Shown piece after piece: positions 35,174-43,884 of a stretch of 64,000 bases of DNA. The DNA comes from an uncultured Bacilli bacterium. Its GTDB lineage: Bacteria > Bacillota_I > Bacilli_A > RFN20 > CAG-826. The DNA lies in NCBI GenBank assembly GCA_934725985.1, contig CAKVCX010000002.1, positions 372,001 through 436,000 on the forward strand. The letters are read 5' to 3'. A program made the position numbers and the translations under genes. The notes under the pieces were generated by a model. That model was not told the DNA's origin and searched no databases. It worked only from the letters and a program-made list of their open reading frames with translations. How positions within the stretch are numbered: the stretch's first letter is position 1; every line of letters starts with the position of its first letter.

Positions 35174-36136
35174 ATGATCCACAAAATCGGTGTCTTGACT
35201 TCTGGAGGGGATTCTCCAGGCATGAATTGTGCAATTAGGGCTGTAGTTAGAGCTGGTTTAACTTATGGTTTAGAAGTTTATGGTGTCATGGACGGCTATA
35301 GAGGGTTGGTCGACGATGACATGTTTTTAATGGACCGTTCATCTGTCTCGGATATCGTTAATAGAGGCGGAACGATATTACAAACTGCGCGTCTACGTGA
35401 ATTTAAGGAAGAAAGCGTTAGACAAAAAGCCGTTGATAATTTACATAGAAGAGGAATCGAAGCCCTTGTTGTTATTGGCGGAGATGGCTCTTATATGGGT
35501 GCTAAAAAGTTAACTGAGATGGGAATCAATTGCGTTGGATTGCCAGGCACCATCGATAACGATATTGCCTCAACCGATTATACGATTGGTTTTGATACTT
35601 GCTTGAATACCATTGTTTACTGTGTCGATAAAATAAGAGATACAACCGAATCGCACCAACGTTGTGCCGTAATTGAAGTAATGGGTAACCACTGCGGTGA
35701 TTTAGCCTTATTTTCAGGTATTGCCGAAGGGGCAGAAATGATAATCACCCCAGATCATCCAATTCCTGAAGAAGAAATCATCTCTTCATTAAAGAAGCTC
35801 CATGACTCCAAAAAGAAAAGAGCCATAGTCTTGGTATCGGAAAAAATCTATCCAGATATTCATGCATTTGCCGAAAAAATAGGCGAAGAAACCGGATTTG
35901 AATGCCGCGCTGAAGTTTTAGGAAGAGTCCAAAGAGGTGGCGCCCCAAGCGCATTTGATAGAATATTGGCAGCTAGAATGGGTGCTTATGCCGTTGATTG
36001 CTTACTTGACGGAAAAGGTGGAATCTGTGTCGGGATGGTAAATAACAAAATAGTTGATTACGATATTTATGAAGCATTGCAACTACCTCGCGATAAGCAT
36101 GCCTCAATGCTAAGGTTAATAGATATTCTTAAATAG
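35174..36136 (+). CDS. pfkA: ATP-dependent 6-phosphofructokinase
   Basis: 320 residues, the standard length of bacterial PfkA. It phosphorylates fructose-6-phosphate to the 1,6-bisphosphate, the committed glycolytic step. Motifs: LTSGGDSPGMN with the ATP-site Gly, GGDGSYMGA, the catalytic PGTIDNDIASTDYTIGFDT, and RGGAPSAFDR. The Gly after GGDGS, not Asp, fits ATP rather than pyrophosphate use. It lies 15 bp before pyk, a conserved Bacillota operon coupling entry and exit of lower glycolysis. Confidence 0.95.
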   Translation: MIHKIGVLTSGGDSPGMNCAIRAVVRAGLTYGLEVYGVMDGYRGLVDDDMFLMDRSSVSDIVNRGGTILQTARLREFKEESVRQKAVDNLHRRGIEALVVIGGDGSYMGAKKLTEMGINCVGLPGTIDNDIASTDYTIGFDTCLNTIVYCVDKIRDTTESHQRCAVIEVMGNHCGDLALFSGIAEGAEMIITPDHPIPEEEIISSLKKLHDSKKKRAIVLVSEKIYPDIHAFAEKIGEETGFECRAEVLGRVQRGGAPSAFDRILAARMGAYAVDCLLDGKGGICVGMVNNKIVDYDIYEALQLPRDKHASMLRLIDILK

Positions 36137-36151
36137 AAAGACTTTTTTCAT

Positions 36152-37606
36152 ATGCTATTAAACATTTCGAAAAAAACAAAAATTGTTTGTACGATCGGGC
36201 CATCTACTCAAACAAAAGAAAAGATTCTTGAGCTTTATAAAGCCGGAATGACTGTAATGAGAATTAATTTTTCTCACGGAACGCATCAAGAACAATTGAA
36301 TAAAATTTTAATAGCAAGAGAATTTGAAAAAGAAGGTATCTATATTCCGGTTGCACTTGATACAAAAGGGCCAGAAATAAGAACCGGATATATGAAAAAT
36401 GGCTCTGTAGCAGTTAAAACAGGTCAAAAAATGACCATTTATATGGATGATAGACTCGGGGATGAAAACGGGTTTTCTGTTACCTATCCAGGTTTATTTT
36501 CTGATGTAAAAGTTTTTGATCACATTCTAATCGACGATGGAAATCTAGATTTCGAAATAATTAAAAAGAATGAAAAAAGCCATACTTTGGAAGTAATAGC
36601 CAAAAACGATCATACTTTAAAGGATCAAAAAGGAGTAAATTGTCCTTTTTCTAGGCTAAATATGCCTTTTATTTCTCCCCAAGATGAAGCAGATTTGGCT
36701 TTTGGGTGTCAGCAACATGTCGATGCAATATTCGCTTCTTTTACTAGACGCCCTGAAGATATAAAAGAAATTAGAAGGATATGTGCAAAATATGGTGATA
36801 AAGATATCCCTGTTTACGCAAAAATAGAAAATCCTGAAGCCGTAGAAAAAATCGAACAAATTGTCGATGAAGCCGATGGAATAATGGTCGCTAGAGGAGA
36901 TTTGGGGGTCGAAGTACCGCCAGAAGAAGTCCCGGTAATCCAAAGTAATATAATCAAATTATGCAGGATGAAAGGAAAACCGGTAATAACCGCTACCCAA
37001 ATGCTTGACTCTATGGTCGCCCACCCTCGTCCGACTAGGGCCGAGGTTAGCGATTGCGCCACCGCCATTAATGAATCTAGCGACTGCGTTATGCTTTCTG
37101 CCGAATCAGCCTCAGGCCACTATCCAGTGGAAGCCACTACTATGCAAAGCAAAATCGCATCCACAATGGAAAAGTATCTAGATTATGAAAAGCTAGCTAG
37201 GGAAGCTTACGAAACTAGCGAACATTCTAATAACGATGCCATTTCTAACGCCGTGGCAAATACTGCACTTTTAATTGGAGCAAAGTTAATCGTTAATTTT
37301 ACAGAAACAGGCAAATCTACGATTAGAATTTCTAAATCTAGACCTTGTTGCCCGATTATTTCAATCACAAATAGAAGAAAAACAGCCATGAATGGGGCTT
37401 TTATGTGGGGAGTTTATTCAATCTTACTAAAAACTTCCATGCCAGATTTTATCGAAGAAATGGAAGTTTTGGCACTTAAGATAGCTAGAGATTTATCCAT
37501 TAAACCTGGGGAGCCAATTATAATTGCAGGCGGTACTCCTACCGGAGCTGGAAAAACCAATTTCATGCGAATCGTAAATGTAAATTCGATAAAAGACATT
37601 GATTAA
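36152..37606 (+). CDS. pyk: Pyruvate kinase
   Basis: 484 residues with the three-domain layout: barrel (KIVCTIGPSTQTKEKI, RINFSHGTH, DTKGPEIRTG), inserted B domain, the active-site region IMVARGDLGVEVP and TATQMLDSM, and a C-terminal regulatory domain ending with the GTPTGAGKTNFMRI segment. It converts phosphoenolpyruvate and ADP to pyruvate and ATP. No extra PEP-utiliser C-terminal domain is present, unlike Bacillus Pyk (585 residues). It is the second gene of pfkA-pyk and ends at a terminator. Confidence 0.95.
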   Translation: MLLNISKKTKIVCTIGPSTQTKEKILELYKAGMTVMRINFSHGTHQEQLNKILIAREFEKEGIYIPVALDTKGPEIRTGYMKNGSVAVKTGQKMTIYMDDRLGDENGFSVTYPGLFSDVKVFDHILIDDGNLDFEIIKKNEKSHTLEVIAKNDHTLKDQKGVNCPFSRLNMPFISPQDEADLAFGCQQHVDAIFASFTRRPEDIKEIRRICAKYGDKDIPVYAKIENPEAVEKIEQIVDEADGIMVARGDLGVEVPPEEVPVIQSNIIKLCRMKGKPVITATQMLDSMVAHPRPTRAEVSDCATAINESSDCVMLSAESASGHYPVEATTMQSKIASTMEKYLDYEKLAREAYETSEHSNNDAISNAVANTALLIGAKLIVNFTETGKSTIRISKSRPCCPIISITNRRKTAMNGAFMWGVYSILLKTSMPDFIEEMEVLALKIARDLSIKPGEPIIIAGGTPTGAGKTNFMRIVNVNSIKDID

Positions 37607-37628
37607 CAAGCCAAGTGTTAGGCTTGTT
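37605..37628 (+). terminator. Intrinsic terminator of pfkA-pyk
   Basis: AACAAGCC (37605-37612) pairs with GGCTTGTT (37621-37628), with an 8-nt loop and a T-rich tail. It overlaps the 3' end of the convergent PAP2 gene. Confidence 0.85.
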
Positions 37629-38535
37629 TTTCTTTTCTTTCTAGAAAAAGAAAAAACTTAGAAAATACCAAATCAAATAAGAAAACTCCAAGAAAATAAC
37701 CAAAAACGACATCTGTCGCATTATGAGCCCCACGATAAATTCGACTTAAAGCAACTAAAAGTCCCCACGAATAGGAAAATAATTTAACTAATATTCTTTT
37801 TTTCTTATCTATATAAATTAAGGGAAAATAACTAAGACAAATTATCCCCAAGGAATTCATCGTATGGCCGGAAGGAAAAGAAAAGCAATCATCAAATTTT
37901 ACATTTGCCTTAGCTTTTTCTATATCTATTGCATATTTAGAAAAGCTCCACCACCCTTGAGGCTTATAAAAAGGCAACCAATGAGCTTTGATCTCTTCCC
38001 CTACATAAATTTTAGCCAAAAATCTATAACGGGGCCTAAACCAAAAAACCTTTAATAGATTCATGCAAATCCAGATACTTAAATATAAAAAGATCACGCA
38101 AAGGCAAACGTTAAATAGTTTTCGCTTATCCAAAGACAACTTAGAAGAAATAAAAGTAAATGGCAAAGTCAAAACAGCATAAGGCAAAGCAAACAAAACA
38201 ATATAGCCATAATTTAAATTTAAAAAGAAAATTCCATTAACATAACTTCTTATTTGCCCTCCCCCATATAAACAAGAAACTAAAATCGCTAGAAAAAACA
38301 ATACTCCAAAGATAACTGAAGATTTCTTGCTTTCTTTATTTCTATTTAAAAAACAATAAAAAGAAGAAAAGCAAAATAATAATTGAAAAAATAGTTCTCC
38401 TATCATTTCAAAAATTTGACCAAATGCATTGCTTGGATCAAATAAAGAAGAAGAAATTTGAAAATCAAAAAAGCAAACGACAATAAATGTTATTAAGCAA
38501 AGGGGATAAATAATAATTCTTTCTAATTTACTCAT
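37618..38535 (-). CDS. PAP2-family membrane phosphatase
   Basis: 305 residues with about six membrane helices and the three PAP2 phosphatase motifs: the KVFWFRPRYRF Arg-Pro motif, SFPSGHTMNS with its catalytic His, and SRIYRGAHNATD with nucleophile His and Asp. Such enzymes dephosphorylate undecaprenyl pyrophosphate or phosphatidyl substrates at the outer membrane face. The nearest known roles are UppP/BcrC-like or phosphatidylglycerophosphatase-like; sequence alone does not choose. It is monocistronic between pyk and eno. Confidence 0.82.
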   Translation of the reverse strand: MSKLERIIIYPLCLITFIVVCFFDFQISSSLFDPSNAFGQIFEMIGELFFQLLFCFSSFYCFLNRNKESKKSSVIFGVLFFLAILVSCLYGGGQIRSYVNGIFFLNLNYGYIVLFALPYAVLTLPFTFISSKLSLDKRKLFNVCLCVIFLYLSIWICMNLLKVFWFRPRYRFLAKIYVGEEIKAHWLPFYKPQGWWSFSKYAIDIEKAKANVKFDDCFSFPSGHTMNSLGIICLSYFPLIYIDKKKRILVKLFSYSWGLLVALSRIYRGAHNATDVVFGYFLGVFLFDLVFSKFFLFLERKEKQA

Positions 38536-38599
38536 TTTCTTTTAAATAATAAAAGAAGAAAGAAATTAAAACCACCTAAAATTTGATTAAGCATAAAAA

Positions 38600-38627
38600 A
38601 GACCCATGAGGATAACCAAATGGGTCT
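38600..38627 (-). terminator. Intrinsic terminator of eno
   Basis: On the minus strand AGACCCAT and ATGGGTCT (38620-38627 with 38600-38607) form an 8-bp stem with a 12-nt loop, followed by TTTTT (38599-38595). Confidence 0.88.
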
Positions 38628-38649
38628 AAAGAAATTAAATAATCAATAA

Positions 38650-39960
38650 TTACTTATTGAAGCGAAAGGCTTTGATGCCAGGATATGTGGCATTTTCGCC
38701 AAGTTCTTCTTCAATGCGGAGAAGTTGGTTATATTTGGCAACTCTTTCGGTACGGTTTGGAGCACCGGTTTTGATTTGCCCTGCATTTAAAGCAACAACT
38801 AAGTCAGCAATTGTAGTATCTTCGGTTTCACCAGATCTATGGGAAACAACAGCGGTCCATCCAGCATTTTTAGCCATTTTGATAGCATTGATGGTTTCGG
38901 TTAAGGTACCGATTTGATTTAATTTGATAAGAACGGAATTGGCAACGCCTAATTCAATGCCTTTGGCAATGATTTTAGTATTTGTAACAAACAAATCGTC
39001 TCCAATAAGTTGAATCTTGTTTCCAAGTTTTTCGGTAAGGTGTTTCCATCCTTCCCAATCGCCCTCTGCCATACCATCTTCTAAAGAGATTAATGGATAA
39101 GTAGAAGCAATCTTGACCCAGTGTTCGACTAATTCATCGGAAGTATAGACTTTGCCAGATTTTGGTTGGTGATAAATTACTTTTCCACCTTCTTCACCCT
39201 TTGCCCATTCAGAAGCAGCGGGATCCATGGCAAGCATGAAATCTTTTCCAGGAACATAGCCTGCAGCCTTAATAGCTTCAATTATTAAATCTAAGACTTC
39301 TTCATCGGCACCAGTAGCGGTATTTGGGGCAAAACCACCTTCATCTCCTGCACCAGTAGCAAGTCCCTTGCTCTTTAAATCTTTTTGAAGAGCGTGGAAA
39401 ACTTCGGTGCACCAACGAAGAGCTTCAGACCAAGTTGGAGCGCCAACTGGCATGATTAAGAATTCTTGGGAATCGACGTTATCATCGGCATGAGCCCCAC
39501 CGTTCATGATATTCATCATAGGAACTGGCAATGTATTAGCACTAGTTCCACCAATGAAACGGTAAAGTGGTTCGCCTAAAGAAATAGCAGCAGCATGGGC
39601 GGCGGCTAAAGATACGGCAAGAATCGCATTAGCTCCAAGTCTGCCTTTATTATCGGTTCCATCGAGTTTAATCATGGTGAAATCGACTTTGGCAGTATCT
39701 GTTGCATCCAAGCCAACAACGGCCTTGGCAATTTCGGTATTGATATTATTGACGGCTTTTAAAACGCCTTTGCCACCATAAACCTTTTTATCGCCATCGC
39801 GAAGTTCGATGGCTTCTCTAGTTCCGGTTGAAGCTCCAGAAGGCGAAGCGGCCCTACCAACAGTCCCGTCGGCCAAAGTAACTTCGGCTTCAACAGTTGG
39901 ATTTCCACGGCTATCAATGATTTGACGGCCAAAGACTTTAACAATTTTAGTTTTGTCCAT
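38650..39960 (-). CDS. eno: Enolase
   Basis: 436 residues, full length. It dehydrates 2-phosphoglycerate to phosphoenolpyruvate. Motifs: GRQIIDSRGNPTVEAEV, GASTGTREAIELRDGD, MMNIMNGGAHADDNVDSQEF, the metal ligands in ISLEDGMAEGDWEGW and LIGDDLFVTN, and VVSHRSGETEDTTIADL. AAGGAGA lies before the ATG, and a TATAAT promoter with a palindrome in its spacer lies upstream. Its codons are more GC-rich than those of neighbours, as expected for high expression. It is separated from pfkA-pyk by the PAP2 gene. Confidence 0.96.
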   Translation of the reverse strand: MDKTKIVKVFGRQIIDSRGNPTVEAEVTLADGTVGRAASPSGASTGTREAIELRDGDKKVYGGKGVLKAVNNINTEIAKAVVGLDATDTAKVDFTMIKLDGTDNKGRLGANAILAVSLAAAHAAAISLGEPLYRFIGGTSANTLPVPMMNIMNGGAHADDNVDSQEFLIMPVGAPTWSEALRWCTEVFHALQKDLKSKGLATGAGDEGGFAPNTATGADEEVLDLIIEAIKAAGYVPGKDFMLAMDPAASEWAKGEEGGKVIYHQPKSGKVYTSDELVEHWVKIASTYPLISLEDGMAEGDWEGWKHLTEKLGNKIQLIGDDLFVTNTKIIAKGIELGVANSVLIKLNQIGTLTETINAIKMAKNAGWTAVVSHRSGETEDTTIADLVVALNAGQIKTGAPNRTERVAKYNQLLRIEEELGENATYPGIKAFRFNK

Positions 39961-39993
39961 TATAAAATCTCCTTTTTTCCTAGGACAAAAAAG

Positions 39994-40016
39994 ATTATAC
40001 GCTATTCAAAGAATAG
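39994..40016 (-). promoter_or_regulatory. eno promoter with palindromic operator-like spacer
   Basis: TATAAT on the minus strand (39999-39994) with a perfect inverted repeat CTATTC-AAA-GAATAG (40002-40016) directly upstream, occupying the -10/-35 spacer. The -35 is weak. A regulator binding here would block polymerase. Confidence 0.55.
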
Positions 40017-40071
40017 AAGAAAAGAATTTAACTACTTTTTGTTGATACCTAAATAATTTAATTAAGAACTA

Positions 40072-40099
40072 TTGACTTATGCATTAGCCTACCTAAAAT
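40072..40099 (+). promoter_or_regulatory. Promoter of the thrS T-box transcript
   Basis: TTGACT (40072-40077), a 16-nt spacer and TAAAAT (40094-40099). The expected start is near 40106. Confidence 0.65.
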
Positions 40100-40105
40100 A
40101 ATGAT

Positions 40106-40292
40106 GGTGTTGAAGGAGACAAGCTAGATAGCTATAGCCATCTAGTACCACTCCTGAGCTCCTAACGACGAGTTAGGCGGAATCTTCCGTTATCAAGTTA
40201 TCGAGAGCGCATTTGTCCTATTGATAAAGCAAATGCGAAGTAAGGTGGTACCGCGTTATTTCTAGCGTCCTTATTTATTAGGGACGCTTTTA
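40106..40292 (+). ncRNA. T-box riboswitch controlling thrS
   Basis: The 5' leader holds the conserved T-box sequence GGTGGTACCGCG (40244-40255), which pairs with the uncharged tRNA acceptor end, and then a terminator: AGCGTCC (40264-40270) with GGACGCT (40282-40288) and a T-run. The specifier candidate is ACC (40147-40149) followed by A, a Thr codon that agrees with the downstream threonyl-tRNA synthetase. Uncharged tRNA-Thr should stabilise the antiterminator and switch thrS on. Confidence 0.92.
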
Positions 40293-40308
40293 TTTTTAGG
40301 AGAAAAAT

Positions 40309-42210
40309 ATGAAAATCATTTACAACAAAAAAGAATATGAAGTCGAAGAAGGCATAAATGGTTTTAAACTTGCGAAAATTGTTGATCCAGAAAAGAAGAA
40401 CAAAGCCTTGGCCTATAAAGAAAATGTGGAGGAATTCGATATGAATTCCGCAATGATAAAAGAGGGCGAAGTCAGTTTCATTATGAGTGAAGACAAGGAA
40501 GGATTTGCCATAATGAATCACTCCTGCTCCCACTTAATGGCCCAGGCCATCAAACATCTTTATCCAAACGCCTTATTTGGATTTGGGCCTGCAATTGAGG
40601 AAGGATTTTATTATGATATAGATTTTGGAAATGAAGTAATTTCCGATGCTTCTTTTAAGGCAATAGAAGAGGAGATGAAAAAGATTTCCAAAGAAAACAT
40701 CCCCTTTAAAAGAGAAAATGTCAGTAAGGAAGAAGCCTTATCTATTTTTAAGGACAACCCCTATAAAGTAGAACATATAAAAGAGCTTGAGGGGCAAATA
40801 TCCATTTATAGGCAAGGGGACTTTGTTGATTTATGCAAAGGTCCACACGTCCCATCTACCGGATACTTAAAGCATTTCAAACTCCTCTCTTTGGCCGGGG
40901 CTTATTGGAGAGGAGATAGCAAAAACAAGCAACTTACTAGGATTTACGCTACTTGTTGGCCTAGCAAAGAAGAATTAGATAACTATTTGGAACTTCTAGA
41001 AAGAAGAAAAGCTAACGATCATAGAAGACTAGGCAAAGAATTAGGGTTATTCATGATTAGCGATTATGGGCCAGGGTTCCCATTCTTCTTGCCAAAAGGA
41101 ATGATTTTAAAGAACGAATTAATAAATTATTGGAGAGAAATCCATACTAGAAGGGGCTATCAAGAAATTGAAACCCCCACCATTCTTTCTAGGGAATTAT
41201 GGGAAACTTCGGGTCACTGGGACCATTATAAAGAAAACATGTACACCACTAAAATTGATGGCAAGGATTATGCGATTAAGCCTATGAATTGCCCTGGTGC
41301 CATGCTAGTTTATAAAAACTCTATCCACTCCTATAAAGACTTACCTGTTAGAATTGGCGAATTAGGGCACGTCCATCGTCATGAAGCTAGCGGCGCCTTA
41401 AATGGTTTATTTAGAGTAAGGGCTTTTACGCAAGACGATGCACATATCTTGTGCCGGTTTGACCAACTCGAAGATGAGATTAAGGGCATCATGGATTTAT
41501 TTGATGAAGTCTATAATGTTTTTGGTTTGTCTTATAGAATTGTCTTATCCACTAGGCCAGATGATTACATCGGCGAAAAGAAGTTCTGGGATGAAAGCGA
41601 AAGAATCTTAAGCCAAGCTTGCAAAGATTCTCTGCATGAATACACAATCAATCCAGGAGACGGGGCTTTTTATGGGCCAAAGCTAGACTTCAAGCTAAAA
41701 GACTCCATGGGAAGGACTTGGCAATGTGGAACCATCCAATTAGATGTTAATTTGCCACACAGGTTTGGATGTTATTACATCGATGAAAATGGAGAAAAGG
41801 TAGAACCTGTCATGCTTCACCGCGTTGTCTTTGGCTCAATTGAAAGATTCATTGGCATTTTAATAGAAAATTATGGCGGAGCTTTCCCGACTTGGTTAAG
41901 TCCAGTTCAAGTTAAGGTTTTACCTGTAAACGGAGCCATACAAGGAGAATACGCAAACAAAGTTGTAGATACTTTAAAGAAAAATGGAGTTAGGGTCGAA
42001 TTAGATTCTTCTAACGAGAAACTCGGTTATAGATTAAGAAATGCCCAAGTAGAAAAAATCCCATTTACCCTTGTTCTTGGCGATAAAGAAGTCGAAAATA
42101 ATTCAGTAACTTATAGGGTTTATGGAGAAAAAGACCAAATCAATGTACCGTTAGAAAAATTTGTCGAATTGATTCTAGATTCTATCAAAAACAAAAAACG
42201 TTATTTATAA
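40309..42210 (+). CDS. thrS: Threonyl-tRNA synthetase
   Basis: 633 residues, class II synthetase. Order: short TGS domain, editing domain with the HSCSHLMAQAIKHL His/Cys metal-type motif, catalytic domain with zinc ligands (KPMNCPGAMLVYK, and ALNGLFRVRAFTQDDAHIL), and a C-terminal anticodon-binding domain. It charges tRNA-Thr in the cytoplasm. GGAGA lies 6 nt before the ATG. A T-box in the leader controls it, and a hairpin terminator follows. Confidence 0.95.
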   Translation: MKIIYNKKEYEVEEGINGFKLAKIVDPEKKNKALAYKENVEEFDMNSAMIKEGEVSFIMSEDKEGFAIMNHSCSHLMAQAIKHLYPNALFGFGPAIEEGFYYDIDFGNEVISDASFKAIEEEMKKISKENIPFKRENVSKEEALSIFKDNPYKVEHIKELEGQISIYRQGDFVDLCKGPHVPSTGYLKHFKLLSLAGAYWRGDSKNKQLTRIYATCWPSKEELDNYLELLERRKANDHRRLGKELGLFMISDYGPGFPFFLPKGMILKNELINYWREIHTRRGYQEIETPTILSRELWETSGHWDHYKENMYTTKIDGKDYAIKPMNCPGAMLVYKNSIHSYKDLPVRIGELGHVHRHEASGALNGLFRVRAFTQDDAHILCRFDQLEDEIKGIMDLFDEVYNVFGLSYRIVLSTRPDDYIGEKKFWDESERILSQACKDSLHEYTINPGDGAFYGPKLDFKLKDSMGRTWQCGTIQLDVNLPHRFGCYYIDENGEKVEPVMLHRVVFGSIERFIGILIENYGGAFPTWLSPVQVKVLPVNGAIQGEYANKVVDTLKKNGVRVELDSSNEKLGYRLRNAQVEKIPFTLVLGDKEVENNSVTYRVYGEKDQINVPLEKFVELILDSIKNKKRYL

Positions 42211-42216
42211 ATAATA

Positions 42217-42245
42217 AAGGAAGAATGAAAGATCTTCCTTTTTTT
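42217..42245 (+). terminator. Intrinsic terminator of thrS
   Basis: AAGGAAGA (42217-42224) pairs with TCTTCCTT (42233-42240), 8-nt loop, followed by T6-7. Confidence 0.85.
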
Positions 42246-42296
42246 ATATATAAGAAAATATATATCTTTTTTCTTTTAATTGTTTTTAGGCTTAAT

Positions 42297-42302
42297 TAAA
42301 AT
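42297..42302 (+). promoter_or_regulatory. -10 box of a predicted leaderless promoter (Fic-like gene)
   Basis: TAAAAT followed by exactly 6 nt and ATG at 42309, with no Shine-Dalgarno. Confidence 0.5.
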
Positions 42303-42308
42303 AAATGT

Positions 42309-43271
42309 ATGGATAGAGTTATTCCTTTATATAAATGCAATTACACGCTTAATAAGGCCTTATTAGACTCGCTTTGTTCAATTAGTTATAAATGTGGCAA
42401 GCTTGCATTGATTAATTTTACTTATTCAAAAACAAAATTAGACGCAGAGGAAACTTCTTATTTACTTTTATTAACAAACAAGAAAATAAGCAAAAGCAAC
42501 CTTAGGGCCCTCGAAAGAGGAGAAAAGGTAAATAGTCCCGTAGAAGCGAATAGTATTTATGCTCTTTTATCTCATATTAATAGTTTTGATGCCACCACCA
42601 ATGAAGGAAAAAAACATTTTGAGGATGCCTATTTTGCTAACGAAAGTCCATTTAGAACAAATAAAAAAATAGATGATTTTGAATTTGAATTGCCTCCTGC
42701 AAATAAAATAAACCCCTTATTGAATAGACTTTATAAATTCTTTAAGAAAAGCAATGGGACATCTTCTAATTTAATATTTGCCGCCTTATCGCTATTTGAA
42801 ATAGTCTCAATCGCTCCCTATAAAAAAGACAACATAATTTTGGGCTATTTCTATTCTCGATATTTTCTAAAAGAATCGTACAATATTTTAAAGCAAATTC
42901 CCCTAGCTAAATACCTATATAAAAGTAAGGATAATATGAACCAGGCCTTATTAAAAAGCGTTAGCGAAGGCGACTGCGTCCATTTTTTCTTGTATTTTTG
43001 CAATTTAATCAATAACTGTTTGGATGAATTAACAAAAATAGGAAGCAAAAAACCTTCTTCTTTATCCCCAAAAGTATTGAAAATGATTGAAAAGATGGAA
43101 GAGGGAAAATTCTATTCTAGTTCCGAACTACTAGAATTAATAAACCTAAAATCAAGACTAGGCTTACATAAGAATTACATCAAGCCTGCCTTAGAAGCCG
43201 ATCTCCTTCTTATGTCTAACCCTCTTTCACCTACCGATCGTACCCAAAGATATGCAAGGAAACAAAAATGA
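42309..43271 (+). CDS. Fic-fold protein with a lost catalytic motif (probable pseudo-enzyme)
   Basis: 320 residues. Three segments fit the Fic layout: a helix with an inhibitory-type NSPVEANSI (S76, E79, N81), the core segment ALSLFEIVSIAPYKKDNI (to ~176), and a C-terminal winged-helix-like part (LGLHKNYIKPALEADLLL). Compared with HPFxDGNGRxxR, the core reads A169-P-Y-K-K-D-N-I-I-L-G-Y: the catalytic His, both Gly and both Arg are gone. AMPylation is therefore unlikely; binding or regulation is more plausible. It overlaps by 4 bp a membrane protein gene. The assignment rests on pattern similarity only, so an unrelated helical protein is possible. Confidence 0.5.
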   Translation: MDRVIPLYKCNYTLNKALLDSLCSISYKCGKLALINFTYSKTKLDAEETSYLLLLTNKKISKSNLRALERGEKVNSPVEANSIYALLSHINSFDATTNEGKKHFEDAYFANESPFRTNKKIDDFEFELPPANKINPLLNRLYKFFKKSNGTSSNLIFAALSLFEIVSIAPYKKDNIILGYFYSRYFLKESYNILKQIPLAKYLYKSKDNMNQALLKSVSEGDCVHFFLYFCNLINNCLDELTKIGSKKPSSLSPKVLKMIEKMEEGKFYSSSELLELINLKSRLGLHKNYIKPALEADLLLMSNPLSPTDRTQRYARKQK

Positions 43272-43693
43272 TCTTTTTATTAATATTTTTCATATTGTCG
43301 CTTTTTATTTTACTCACCTATATGTTTATAAGTAAAAAAAGTGGATTGCCCACTTATATAAAACATATTCTTTTTGTAATATATGGAATATTTTTTATAT
43401 TGCTAATTATTTTTTCTAGTATCTATTTACAAGAAAAAGTCTCTGGGAATGGAAAAAATTCATTCATAATCGGTTCTATTTTTCTTTTAGCTTCATATTT
43501 AAATATAGCGCTTTTTATTTTTCTACCCGACTATTTAAAAAAGAAAGAAAGCTTGATTAAAAGCCTTACTTTTGTTCTTTTTACAGTTTTTTTATTTCTT
43601 TCTTTATTTTTCTTTTTTAGATTTGGTAGATTAAATTTAGATAATGAAATTATAGAAACTAGTTCAAGCTTATTAAAAATATTCCTTTTTTGA
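43268..43693 (+). CDS. Four-helix membrane protein of unknown function
   Basis: 141 residues with four strongly hydrophobic segments (about 1-19, 31-53, 64-86, 100-121), short basic loops and a serine-rich C-terminal end. No family recognised. It starts within the stop of the Fic-like gene (ATGA overlap) and so is probably translated together with it, which suggests a cytoplasmic protein with a membrane partner. It ends with TGA 191 bp before infC. Confidence 0.5.
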   Translation: MIFLLIFFILSLFILLTYMFISKKSGLPTYIKHILFVIYGIFFILLIIFSSIYLQEKVSGNGKNSFIIGSIFLLASYLNIALFIFLPDYLKKKESLIKSLTFVLFTVFLFLSLFFFFRFGRLNLDNEIIETSSSLLKIFLF

Positions 43694-43721
43694 ATAAAAC
43701 CTATTGAATTAGCAATAAAAA

Positions 43722-43858
43722 AGAGTAAACTTCCTTTTGTCGATAAGACGTAGAAAGTAGCCTACCCGGCTCGCCAGATTTCTAAGTAGAGATTGGCAAA
43801 AGAAAGCTACAATTAATTTGAGTTTATTTTCCGGGTAAGATACTTCACCCGGTTTTTT
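43722..43858 (+). ncRNA. L20-type autoregulatory leader of infC-rpmI-rplT
   Basis: Its position and structure match the Bacillota leader by which L20 controls this operon. A terminator stem CCGGGT/ACCCGG (43831-43836 with 43847-43852) is followed by six T. An upstream ACCCGG (43764-43769) can pair with the same CCGGGT and so act as antiterminator. GTCGATAA occurs both near 43739 and near 43859. Confidence 0.7.
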
Positions 43859-43884
43859 GTCGATAAAATGGAGGAATAACAACT

